A DNA stretch of 64,000 nt from JALNYB01 sp963676235. Its GTDB lineage: Archaea; Thermoplasmatota; Thermoplasmata; Methanomassiliicoccales; Methanomethylophilaceae. Positions within the stretch are counted from its first letter, which is position 1; each line of letters starts with the position of its first letter. The stretch covers positions 620,001-684,000 of the forward strand of contig OY781044.1 in NCBI GenBank assembly GCA_963676235.1, read 5' to 3'. Below are positions 38,609 through 45,593 of this stretch, one piece after another. The translations under genes were made by a program, and so were the position numbers. A model generated the notes under the pieces. The model worked only from the letters and a program-made list of their open reading frames with translations, searched no databases and was not told the DNA's origin.

Positions 38609-38850
38609 ATCCTCGCCCCTTCTAATTCGACACGCATCGCACCACCAGCGACCTTATCGAGGTTCTTGAGGGAATCCTCAAGATATTTAATCGTAATTTT
38701 CAAAGAAGAACCATAAACGGAATTTCTATCTTCATATGACGCAGAAATCCATTTGTCATTCAAATATTTCAAGAGATCACTGGCAATGAAACTATAAGTT
38801 TGCGCCATGTTCTCGATACCGATTACATCTTTTCTTTTTTCAGAATCCAT
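38605..38850 (-). CDS. Small provirus protein, unknown
   Basis: An 81-residue mostly helical protein from the ATG at 38850, which follows GTGGTGAT. The C-terminal half (VYGSSLKITIKYLEDSLK) looks amphipathic. It is first in the leftward cluster that runs to int and is transcribed divergently from the winged-helix regulator at 39012, across a repeat-rich region. Confidence 0.5.
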   Translation of the reverse strand: MDSEKRKDVIGIENMAQTYSFIASDLLKYLNDKWISASYEDRNSVYGSSLKITIKYLEDSLKNLDKVAGGAMRVELEGARI

Positions 38851-38912
38851 TAAATCACCACAGAACGAGAGAATCAAGCATAATTTTGGTGGGATGGTTG
38901 ATTCTCAAGTTC

Positions 38913-38980
38913 TATAAGTTAAATGAATAACTAATTATTTAATGATTATTCAATAGTTAAATGAATAACCACGTTTAAAA
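38913..38980. promoter_or_regulatory. Divergent provirus promoters with 15-bp repeated operator
   Basis: AGTTAAATGAATAAC occurs twice in the same orientation (38917-38931 and 38955-38969). The first copy covers a leftward TATA candidate (TTAACTTATAG on the minus strand). The second ends just before a rightward TATA candidate, TTTAAAATA (38974-38982), about 30 bp upstream of the regulator's ATG. Between them lie A/T-rich partial inverted copies. This arrangement resembles a lysogeny switch. Confidence 0.55.
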
Positions 38981-39011
38981 TAGTTTTTACACCCTATTTT
39001 TCATATAACTT

Positions 39012-39353
39012 ATGGCTAAGAAGAAGAAAATCAAAATCTATGATGACCCATACGCGGGAGCCTTCTTAGTTTACATTCTAGAGCATGATAGAATTATGAA
39101 AAGTGAACTTTTACCTATTGCAAACAACAGAACAGGTGAAGCAACATTAAAATTTCTAGAATCTAAAGATTTAATCAATATCAAAGAAGAAACCAAACCA
39201 AGACAGATTTTTTGGATAACATTAACTGATAAAGGTTACAATGTTGCAATGAAATACAAAGCAATCAATGATATAGAGAATGGAATTACTCCCGAACCAG
39301 AAAATAATTACAACACATCTAAGGAATCAGTATCGGTGATGAAAAAAACTTAA
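39012..39353 (+). CDS. Winged-helix regulator of the provirus
   Basis: A 113-residue protein with a basic N-terminus (AKKKKIKI) and a winged-helix core: RIMKSELLPIANNRTGEATL near residue 27, then LESKDLINI and ITLTDKGYNVAMKY near 75. It is similar in outline to archaeal DUF2582/MarR-like regulators. No ribosome-binding site precedes the ATG and the TATA candidate lies ~30 bp upstream, so the transcript may be leaderless. It is the most plausible maintenance repressor, acting at the repeated operator just upstream. Confidence 0.6.
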   Translation: MAKKKKIKIYDDPYAGAFLVYILEHDRIMKSELLPIANNRTGEATLKFLESKDLINIKEETKPRQIFWITLTDKGYNVAMKYKAINDIENGITPEPENNYNTSKESVSVMKKT

Positions 39354-39454
39354 ATTGTATTCAAATCTAGAGATCGGATTCGACGTACAAATCATTAAAA
39401 AATCTAAAAAATCTTAATATATTTTCAAAAAGATAAGAAGGGGACAATATAACT

Positions 39455-40471
39455 ATGTCGAATAATGCTTCAGACAATACAAGAAAATACCAAGTATTTA
39501 TTAGTTCTACATGGGAAGACCTGATAGATGAACGTAAAGAAGTGATAGAAACACTATGGAAAACTAATTGCATTCCTTCGGCGATGGAACAATTTCCTGC
39601 AACAGAAGGAGATAAATGGGAATTTATAAAATCAAGAATAGATGAATGTGATTATTTTATTATCATTGTAGCTGGAAGATATGGATCATGTGATAACGAG
39701 GGACTTTCATTTACTGAAAAAGAATATAATTACGCAGAATCGATAAAAAAACCTATTTTAAGATTCATTCATAAAGATTCAGATAAACTTACTGGAAATA
39801 AGATAGAATCAACCGATGCAGGAAAAGAAAAATTAGAAAAATTCAAAAAAAAATTAAAAAATGGACAGCTTGTGAATGATTGGGAAGATAAACATGAACT
39901 TTCTAAAAAAATGATTTTATCAATATTTGAATTAAATAAAAACTATCCTGAAGCAGGATGGATACGTTCAAATACAGTAACTAAACCCGAAGACTACATC
40001 TTATACCTTGAAGAAAATAAAAAATTGAACGAAACATTATGTTATCTTAATGAGAAATTAAAAAAAGCAGAAAATAATATAAAAATCGAAGAAAACGTTT
40101 CAGATTTATCAAGTAATGATGATACCCATACTGAAGAAATAGTTGTTTTTAAAGAAGAATGGCAATTAGAAAATTTAAACTTCACATGGAATGAAGTTTT
40201 ATTTAGATTTAAATCAGCATTCATAACAGGAATATTTGAATCAAGCTTATTTGATAAAATAAAAAAATGGATACTTGAGAAAACATATTCCGATAAAGTA
40301 ACTGACGAATCGGTGGAAAAAATCCTAAACATTGTTGTAAATCAATTCTATGCATTAAATATCGTAGATTATGAAAAAATAGAAACAAATGGTTATAACC
40401 TTCTAAAATGGACTATAACACCTAATGGATTAAAAAAAGTAAAATATTCTTTAGCAATCAAAAAAAAATAA
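39455..40471 (+). CDS. DUF4062-domain protein, cargo gene
   Basis: A 338-residue protein. The N-terminal DUF4062 domain (about 10-120) shows VFISSTWEDLIDERKEV, IPSAMEQFPA and IIIVAGRYGS, a Rossmann-like fold related to TIR and nucleoside deoxyribosyltransferase domains. A coiled-coil linker (residues 185-215) and an unrecognised C-terminal domain follow. DUF4062 domains occur in several predicted NAD-consuming or signalling defence proteins. The gene is very A/T-rich compared with the rest of the element, and it has its own ribosome-binding site AAGGGGAC. It may protect the lysogen or be recent cargo. Confidence 0.75.
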   Translation: MSNNASDNTRKYQVFISSTWEDLIDERKEVIETLWKTNCIPSAMEQFPATEGDKWEFIKSRIDECDYFIIIVAGRYGSCDNEGLSFTEKEYNYAESIKKPILRFIHKDSDKLTGNKIESTDAGKEKLEKFKKKLKNGQLVNDWEDKHELSKKMILSIFELNKNYPEAGWIRSNTVTKPEDYILYLEENKKLNETLCYLNEKLKKAENNIKIEENVSDLSSNDDTHTEEIVVFKEEWQLENLNFTWNEVLFRFKSAFITGIFESSLFDKIKKWILEKTYSDKVTDESVEKILNIVVNQFYALNIVDYEKIETNGYNLLKWTITPNGLKKVKYSLAIKKK

Positions 40472-40501
40472 CAACCCCGTTTAAAATGAAAACATAAAAA
40501 G

Positions 40502-40548
40502 ATTACGAAATTCGAGGGAGCTCTCTACGTTTTTCGTAATGAATTACG
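40502..40548. repeat. Inverted-repeat cluster, candidate replication origin or terminator
   Basis: ATTACGAAA (40502-40510) pairs with TTTCGTAAT (40532-40540) across a 21-nt loop that contains a GAGCTC palindrome. CGTAAT (40535-40540) also pairs with ATTACG (40543-40548) around GA. The cluster sits in the 174-bp gap between the convergent DUF4062 and rep genes. Confidence 0.45.
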
Positions 40549-40645
40549 TAAGGATCTTCCGGAATTAAACCCCATGAAGCTCTAGGTTGCTACTGATATC
40601 GTAAAATTCTAAAACGAGGTCGTGCCGGAAAAGGCGATAACCAGC

Positions 40646-41821
40646 TTAGGCGGTCATTTCCCAACTGTCGAGAGCGTACAGCGGTTGCTGTTCGGCATCG
40701 GGCAGTTGTTCGGGCGGTGGCGGTGGCGTTTGTTGTTTCGAGGTGTAGACCATGATAAGGTCTAGCAGTTTTTGGATGTCGGATTGGTTGGAAACCCTGA
40801 AACTGTCGAGAAATTGCCATTCGGTCTTTGGTTTCGTTTCTTTGAGGGTCTCTATCTGTTTGGTTACGGTGTCGTACTCTTTTTTGAGGTCGGGGTAGAA
40901 GTTGAAATTGTCGCCCATTTCCCTTTCTAGTTTATGCTGTTGTTTTTTGAGTAGTTTTAACTCGTTATAATAGGTGTCAAGTCGAGTAATAGGCTTGACA
41001 CATTCTATGTCAAGCCTCTGACGGAAGGATGCAGAGATCATATCGCGGAGGTTGAACAATTTTTGTCCCGTATGAGTGTACAAAGCGGTCTTATTGTGCA
41101 GGTCTACGGACTTGCTGATGTACTTCGTGATGTAATACGATACTTTACCTGCCGAGCCGATAGAACCGTCTACAATCGCCTGGATATCGAGGAAGGAACC
41201 CATAGAATACCTAGCCCACGCATCATGGAAGAAATTGACAATTTTTTGGTCTTGGATACGCCAAGAATATTTACCTGTGGTATTGGAACGATGCAAGAAG
41301 GCTTCTACGGGCTTGTCCAAGAGAACGATCATATGAGGGGCAGGGTAACCGCTACCGTTGGCTTCTTTGACTATCAGAGAAGCGTAATGAGAACCGAATT
41401 TCTTGGTCAGGATAGCTTTGAATTGATTGAGCATCTTGGTTATGTTTTTCCAAGCATCGAGATCAGACATCTGATTCTGATCTATCGTAAAAGTAATGAA
41501 AAGACCGTATGAGAATCTGTATTTGATACCGTCTCTGAATCCTTTACGGGCAGACGGGAAATCCATTACTTTGTTATCGAATCCTTTTTGGATATCCTCG
41601 AATTTGAGTTTCTGTTTTCTAGCGTAGGTGTCATTACCGCGCTTGGAATTGAGACAATAGATTATCTTATCGGTATCCTCATTTTTCAAAAAAGTGTATT
41701 CTTTGACATTAGACCAATTCTTGAAGTGTTGTGCAGCGACATCTAGATTCACTGTTTCGAGACCGTATTTCCAACGTTCCCTGAAGTCGGGGTCGGAGTA
41801 CGGCCATAAAGGGGAGGTCAT
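40646..41821 (-). CDS. rep: HUH-type rolling-circle replication initiator, with atypical motif II
   Basis: A 391-residue Rep. Motif I is FITFTIDQ near residue 110. Motif II reads PAPHMIVLLDK near 162, so the second His of the HUH pair is Ile. Motif III is SYYITKYISKS near 232, giving the catalytic Tyr and a Y-x-x-K-Y-x-x-K pattern. The spacing and surrounding pattern match archaeal plasmid and virus Rep proteins. A coiled coil (about 285-345) and a Pro/Gln-rich tail follow. No helicase domain is present. It starts as ATGA overlapping the previous gene and is last in the operon. Confidence 0.75.
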   Translation of the reverse strand: MTSPLWPYSDPDFRERWKYGLETVNLDVAAQHFKNWSNVKEYTFLKNEDTDKIIYCLNSKRGNDTYARKQKLKFEDIQKGFDNKVMDFPSARKGFRDGIKYRFSYGLFITFTIDQNQMSDLDAWKNITKMLNQFKAILTKKFGSHYASLIVKEANGSGYPAPHMIVLLDKPVEAFLHRSNTTGKYSWRIQDQKIVNFFHDAWARYSMGSFLDIQAIVDGSIGSAGKVSYYITKYISKSVDLHNKTALYTHTGQKLFNLRDMISASFRQRLDIECVKPITRLDTYYNELKLLKKQQHKLEREMGDNFNFYPDLKKEYDTVTKQIETLKETKPKTEWQFLDSFRVSNQSDIQKLLDLIMVYTSKQQTPPPPPEQLPDAEQQPLYALDSWEMTA

Positions 41822-42219
41822 AATTCCTCTTGAAAAGAGCCGTCAGGGTTACGAGCCTCCGCATCCGCTTGGAGGCTCTCGCCCTGACTCGGACATGGGG
41901 ATACGCTATCTGATAGTGATTCGCAGGGTTCGCTTACAGACGTTATCAAAGTATCGTCAGGGGATAAGGTTGCAGTTACACGATCTACCGTCTGTGCGGA
42001 TTGCAACGCCTTAGAAAGTCCGATATTAGAATAGGTCGCTAAAACCGTTTTAGGGAATATCGAATCTGAAATACCCATTAACTTGAAGAAAGCCAAATCC
42101 AGATGATACTTTTCAGAATCATTGTTCAACGCAACATCGCGTGGTAAATTCAGCTTAGAACAGACAATTTGAGATATTGCAGCGAAGACCTCGGACGAAG
42201 GGGTAAAGATACCGTTCAT
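41818..42219 (-). CDS. Provirus protein of unknown function
   Basis: A 133-residue protein; the first 75 residues are predicted helical (FAAISQIVCSKLNLPRD) and the last 50 are Ser/Glu/Pro-rich and probably disordered. The ATG follows AAGGGGGC and overlaps the ATPase stop as ATGA; its own stop overlaps the rep start. Its position between the ATPase and Rep may suggest a replication or assembly accessory role, which is inference only. Confidence 0.5.
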   Translation of the reverse strand: MNGIFTPSSEVFAAISQIVCSKLNLPRDVALNNDSEKYHLDLAFFKLMGISDSIFPKTVLATYSNIGLSKALQSAQTVDRVTATLSPDDTLITSVSEPCESLSDSVSPCPSQGESLQADAEARNPDGSFQEEL

Positions 42220-42890
42220 TGAGAAGCCCCCTTATTCTTGGCTTTCTCGATGCTTGGAATCTTGTAATTACGAAGAGCCTTTGCGATAGAATCATCATAC
42301 CATTCAGGAGAATCATTCAATATCAGACGTTCACAAAAACGGGGAACGTATGATATAAAACGCCAATTGAGAGCGAGACCGACAGGAGTGGATTCGATTA
42401 TCTGATTAGCACAATTGCATGAGCTCCTTAATTCCTCGCGTTCAAAAGTGATATTAGAATATCCCATTTTTTTATGAATGAAAACAGTATCTTGGTCACG
42501 ACCAAGCAGACAGAGATCAGTATTGCTGGTATTCTGAATTGTAGTATAGATTACGACATCCTTATGAGAAATCAACCCCAGATACTCTTGAAGTTCGGTA
42601 GACTTGGAAGAACGAGACGGATAAACCCTGTTAGCATCCTCGATTATGAGTATGGAATCGGGTTCGACATCGTTTAGATCGTCTACAGAATACACATTGA
42701 AATCGGAAGGAAAGAGTTTATCGGAATCAGGGAATTTCAAAAAAGCTTTCTTTCTGTATATGAGGTTAGGACATTCCTCTAAGATGCTGTACAGAGTACC
42801 GCTCTTGAAGGTTTTTCCCGTTCCCAGGATGTTGACAAGACCGTATTTCATTCCGTTCAGATGAACTAAAGTCTTAGAAGATTCAATCAA
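42216..42890 (-). CDS. P-loop ATPase, Zot/FtsK-like virus morphogenesis candidate
   Basis: A soluble ~224-residue ATPase. The Walker A region is VNILGTGKTFKSG near residue 22 (the first Gly of GxxxxGKT is Asn), Walker B is SILIIEDANRVYP near 83, and SHKDVVIYTTIQNTSNTD near 107 has the sensor-type Thr-x-Gln seen in Zot/pI and HerA-FtsK-like ATPases. There is no membrane helix; the preceding gene encodes a two-helix membrane protein that could be its partner. TTG at 42890 lies 5 nt after GGTGA; GTG at 42899 is possible. Family assignment is from pattern, not a search. Confidence 0.6.
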   Translation of the reverse strand: MIESSKTLVHLNGMKYGLVNILGTGKTFKSGTLYSILEECPNLIYRKKAFLKFPDSDKLFPSDFNVYSVDDLNDVEPDSILIIEDANRVYPSRSSKSTELQEYLGLISHKDVVIYTTIQNTSNTDLCLLGRDQDTVFIHKKMGYSNITFEREELRSSCNCANQIIESTPVGLALNWRFISYVPRFCERLILNDSPEWYDDSIAKALRNYKIPSIEKAKNKGASQ

Positions 42891-43614
42891 CGGATTCACC
42901 TTCTTTTTTATCAGAATCAGAAAAAACCATATCTTGAATTTCAGAATCGGTTAAAGAATTGCCAGATAATATGGAATCTTCGATAGAAACATAACGACGC
43001 ATTGTTTTTCTTGATTTATTGGTAGATTGCAGTTCTAGAGTATCTTCAAAAAGTGCAACCTTTCTAGTTAATTCTACATTTTCATGAATAACCATATTAT
43101 AATTATTTTCACGAGCCATGACCACTTCAGGTAATTTTCCAGAACTGTTGCAGTCTCCGAATACGATCTCTTTGGTGACAGGATCAACAGATTTAACAGG
43201 ATAATAATTACCCGATGCAGAATTGACCGAGAACGTGGAAATCTTGTTTTTAGATATGATACGTGAAAAAGTAGGTTTAGAAACAGCCCACAATTCCATG
43301 AAATTAGTGTCTGTATTGAAACAACCCAGATAAACAGAATCGTTAAGATAATTCTGAACAACGTAACGACCAAGAACAAATCCGATGGCAATAGCAAGGA
43401 AATAATGGCTGTTATCCTGGATACCAGATATCACACCCGTAAAAATATCAGGCTTGATAAGGACCAGGATAATGAGACCGAGCATCAACAAAATCAGAAA
43501 TATCCTGTAACGGCCAACCGTAAGCAAATCCAGCCACGTGCGACCCGTTACCTGTTGTGACGATGATGATGGCAATGTCGAGATGATGTTCTTAAACGAT
43601 TCTTTCAAATCCAT
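42883..43614 (-). CDS. Provirus membrane protein, two helices plus cytoplasmic domain
   Basis: A 243-residue protein from the ATG at 43614, which follows GGTGGG. Two membrane helices lie near residues 38-58 (IFLILLMLGLIILVLI) and 70-88 (FLAIAIGFVLG), followed by a ~130-residue soluble domain and an acidic tail. The stop overlaps the ATPase start. A pairing of a membrane protein with a cytoplasmic ATPase suggests a split assembly or extrusion machine; that is inference. Confidence 0.55.
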   Translation of the reverse strand: MDLKESFKNIISTLPSSSSQQVTGRTWLDLLTVGRYRIFLILLMLGLIILVLIKPDIFTGVISGIQDNSHYFLAIAIGFVLGRYVVQNYLNDSVYLGCFNTDTNFMELWAVSKPTFSRIISKNKISTFSVNSASGNYYPVKSVDPVTKEIVFGDCNSSGKLPEVVMARENNYNMVIHENVELTRKVALFEDTLELQSTNKSRKTMRRYVSIEDSILSGNSLTDSEIQDMVFSDSDKKEGESVD

Positions 43615-43702
43615 TAGAAACCCACCTGTAATAGAAAAAAGCCATAGCAAAACCGAGAACCACGCACACGGAAGAGCATATTACGAACATCGAGGGAGTC
43701 AT
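43592..43702 (-). CDS. 36-residue single-helix membrane protein
   Basis: A short frame with one hydrophobic stretch (MFVICSSVCVVLGFAMAFFYY) and a short polar tail. Its ATG overlaps the preceding stop as ATGA and its end overlaps the next gene's start by 23 bp. The tight coupling on both sides supports that it is translated. Confidence 0.5.
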   Translation of the reverse strand: MTPSMFVICSSVCVVLGFAMAFFYYRWVSNGFERIV

Positions 43703-43872
43703 CTTTTCACCCATCCGCGATAGAAGTAGATACCGCCGAAGAAAGACAGAATCCCGCCCAATGTTACCGTTCCGTACACTGTGTTCGTTCCGAAGAGGTC
43801 AGAAAGGTAGGGGGCTATCACCCCCGCAGAGACCAGAAGGGATAGACCCAATGTTATGTTTCTCAATCTCAA
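43699..43872 (-). CDS. 57-residue two-helix membrane protein
   Basis: TTG start at 43872 overlapping the stop of the spike gene (TTGA), with AAGGTGAG 4 nt upstream. Two hydrophobic segments (LGLSLLVSAGVIAPYL and VTLGGILSFFGGIYF) are separated by a short polar turn, with a basic N-terminus and a basic C-terminus (RGWVKR). This hairpin topology resembles coat proteins of spindle-shaped archaeal viruses, but so short a sequence cannot prove it. Confidence 0.55.
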   Translation of the reverse strand: MRLRNITLGLSLLVSAGVIAPYLSDLFGTNTVYGTVTLGGILSFFGGIYFYRGWVKR

Positions 43873-44759
43873 GAGCTCACCTTTGCAAGAACGATCAAAG
43901 CAAGAATAGCGATGACAATGACAAAAATAGCCATAATGACTGAATCCGGCACAGCAGGATCGTCATTATCGTTGTCGTCGACAGAAGGTGTGTCCTCTGC
44001 AGGTATTTCTGCAGGAACAACCGTCAATCCAAGATACAACGTCGTGTTTGCTGTGATTACAGAAGTAAAATCAAACGGTATTGTCAATCCAGAATCTGAA
44101 TACCAAGAAACGGTGAAACCGTCAACGGTCAAATCAGGAACAGTCGCACAAGATCCGCTGGTGATAGTCTGCGATGCAGGAACAACCACATCAGAAGTTC
44201 CAACGTCGAATGATATTGTGTGAGTTATAGGTTCGAATATTAACCCTGTAAACGATGCAATTATATCAGAAGTAAAAACCGATAAAGACCCCCATCCTGT
44301 GGTGAAGATGATTGCATTTGCATAAAATCCATAGTATCCTAGATAAAATGAATAAGAACCAAACGTTGGCTGAAGTCCTTCAAATGTAACTGATATGACA
44401 TTTGAGCAATACTTGAATGCGTTATCTCCGATGAATGTGACACTGTCAGATATAATAACAGATGTAAGAGTCGAACAAGAACAGAATGCATTGGCGCCTA
44501 TTGATGTAACACCTGATTCTATAATGCATGTCGTAAACGTGTAAAGTGTACCTAGATTAGCCGAACTAGTATAATCTTGCATCGGGCCCGTTCCACTGAT
44601 CACGAGACACCCGTTTGTTACGGTATAGTCCAGACCATCTGTCGCATTGATCGTGGCATCCGATCCGCTGTCATCGTTAGCGATCACGAATGCACCACTC
44701 ACACAGAGCATGGCCAAAATGGAAAGGGTCAGGGCTTTCGCCCCGAGATCAGAAATCAT
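43869..44759 (-). CDS. Spike-like surface protein with BspA-type leucine-rich repeats
   Basis: A 296-residue secreted protein from the ATG at 44759, preceded by AAGGGGGTGA. A signal peptide (LTLSILAMLCVSGAF), BspA/LRR_5-type repeats (VTSIGANAFCSCSTLTSV, then FIGDNAFKYCS) spanning about residues 70-130, and one diverged InlB-type B-repeat (near residues 190-250) are followed by an acidic linker. One C-terminal membrane helix (VIMAIFVIVIAILALIVLA) closes the protein. Such repeats mediate surface binding. The type I anchored topology fits a virion receptor-binding protein. Start and end overlap both neighbours by 4 bp. Confidence 0.7.
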   Translation of the reverse strand: MISDLGAKALTLSILAMLCVSGAFVIANDDSGSDATINATDGLDYTVTNGCLVISGTGPMQDYTSSANLGTLYTFTTCIIESGVTSIGANAFCSCSTLTSVIISDSVTFIGDNAFKYCSNVISVTFEGLQPTFGSYSFYLGYYGFYANAIIFTTGWGSLSVFTSDIIASFTGLIFEPITHTISFDVGTSDVVVPASQTITSGSCATVPDLTVDGFTVSWYSDSGLTIPFDFTSVITANTTLYLGLTVVPAEIPAEDTPSVDDNDNDDPAVPDSVIMAIFVIVIAILALIVLAKVSS

Positions 44760-45040
44760 ATTTTCACCCCCTTGGATTTCCCCTTTCTCAATGGCTTGAT
44801 GGCTAGATACCAAACCGTTGCTAACAATATCATGATGGCCAGAAGCGAGAACGTGTTGGATGCAACGAAATCAACAGCCGACATACCGCTATCTGTAACC
44901 ACGGTAGTGGTTTCAGCCACAGTCTCTTCGGTCGTCCAACCGAGATAGTCAGCGATGACCCCGACGGTGTCCGTTCCTGTCGAATAGTAGCAAATCGCAT
45001 CGGCAACGGTCAGACCGCCGAGGATGATAGCACCCCACAT
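44756..45040 (-). CDS. 94-residue membrane protein, coat-like
   Basis: The ATG at 45040 lies 6 nt after AAGGGGTGG and overlaps the preceding stop (TGATG). An N-terminal hydrophobic stretch (WGAIILGGLTVADAI), a Thr-rich acidic middle, a C-terminal helix (FSLLAIMILLATVWYLAI) and a strongly basic tail (KPLRKGKSKGVKI) follow in order. It is the fourth of a run of small membrane proteins. Confidence 0.6.
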   Translation of the reverse strand: MWGAIILGGLTVADAICYYSTGTDTVGVIADYLGWTTEETVAETTTVVTDSGMSAVDFVASNTFSLLAIMILLATVWYLAIKPLRKGKSKGVKI

Positions 45041-45174
45041 CAATACCACCCCTTATGTTTACGGTATGCTCTGAAACCGACGATGGCAACAAAACCCAAA
45101 GCGATCAGTACGCCCCAGGTGTAAGGTTCCTGAAGGACAGCCGTAAGGTTGTCCCATACAGTGAGATCGGTCAA
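45040..45174 (-). CDS. 44-residue coat-like membrane protein
   Basis: TTG start at 45174 preceded by AAAAAAGGGGGTC. An acidic amphipathic N-terminus (TDLTVWDNLTAVLQEP), one membrane helix (WGVLIALGFVAIVGF) and a basic tail (RAYRKHKGWY) follow. This is the layout of mature filamentous-phage major coat protein. The tail resembles that of the 49-residue protein at 45429-45578 (basic residues, H-x-G-x-Y end). Confidence 0.6.
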   Translation of the reverse strand: MTDLTVWDNLTAVLQEPYTWGVLIALGFVAIVGFRAYRKHKGWY

Positions 45175-45175
45175 T

Positions 45176-45427
45176 TCAGCGACCCCCTTTTTTATCTAAG
45201 CGGTTGCCAAGAACCTTGAATATGACGATTATCGCAACACCCGCAGCAGCCAAAGTGATTATCGAAGAAGTCAATTCGTCAAGCCCTGTTGCACCGCCTA
45301 CGGAATCCTGTAAACCGCCATTGGTCAGCCACTCGAAGCCGAAGAAAGCAGCCGAACCGCCAACCGCAGGGATAGCGAGTTTGCCCATCAATTCACCAAA
45401 CTTGACACCAAGTCCGATTTTTCCCAT
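45176..45427 (-). CDS. 83-residue coat-like membrane protein
   Basis: The ATG follows GGGGTACTAAG. A weakly hydrophobic N-terminal half with glycine-rich turns (AIPAVGGSAAFFGFEW), an acidic stretch (GLDELTSS), one membrane helix (IITLAAAGVAIIVIFKV) and a basic tail (GNRLDKKGGR) are seen. If the first half were removed by a leader peptidase, the remainder would have the acidic-helix-basic pattern of pVIII. Confidence 0.62.
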   Translation of the reverse strand: MGKIGLGVKFGELMGKLAIPAVGGSAAFFGFEWLTNGGLQDSVGGATGLDELTSSIITLAAAGVAIIVIFKVLGNRLDKKGGR

Positions 45428-45428
45428 C

Positions 45429-45578
45429 TTAGTACCCCCTGTGTTTCCTCTTGATCAGAGGAGTAACGATACAACAAACGACACAAATCACTAAGACACT
45501 GAATATAACCCCGAACACGAACAACGGTTCGGTGTAAGAGGCTGGATTCTGTGCAAGTTCTATAATTTCATTAATCAT
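45429..45578 (-). CDS. 49-residue coat-like membrane protein
   Basis: The ATG is preceded by a near-perfect ribosome-binding site GGGGGTGA. The N-terminus is acidic (INEIIELAQNP), a single long helix follows (FVFGVIFSVLVICVVCCIV), and the tail is basic (IKRKHRGY). The pattern matches the mature pVIII coat protein of inoviruses. It lies between the large spike gene and the 83-residue gene, with 1 bp to the latter. Confidence 0.62.
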   Translation of the reverse strand: MINEIIELAQNPASYTEPLFVFGVIFSVLVICVVCCIVTPLIKRKHRGY

Positions 45579-45593
45579 TTTTTTCACCCCCGT

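Noticed and set aside
41063..41512. 149-codon rightward frame opposite rep
   Set aside because: Lies entirely within rep, whose motifs are clear; no independent homology or ribosome-binding site.
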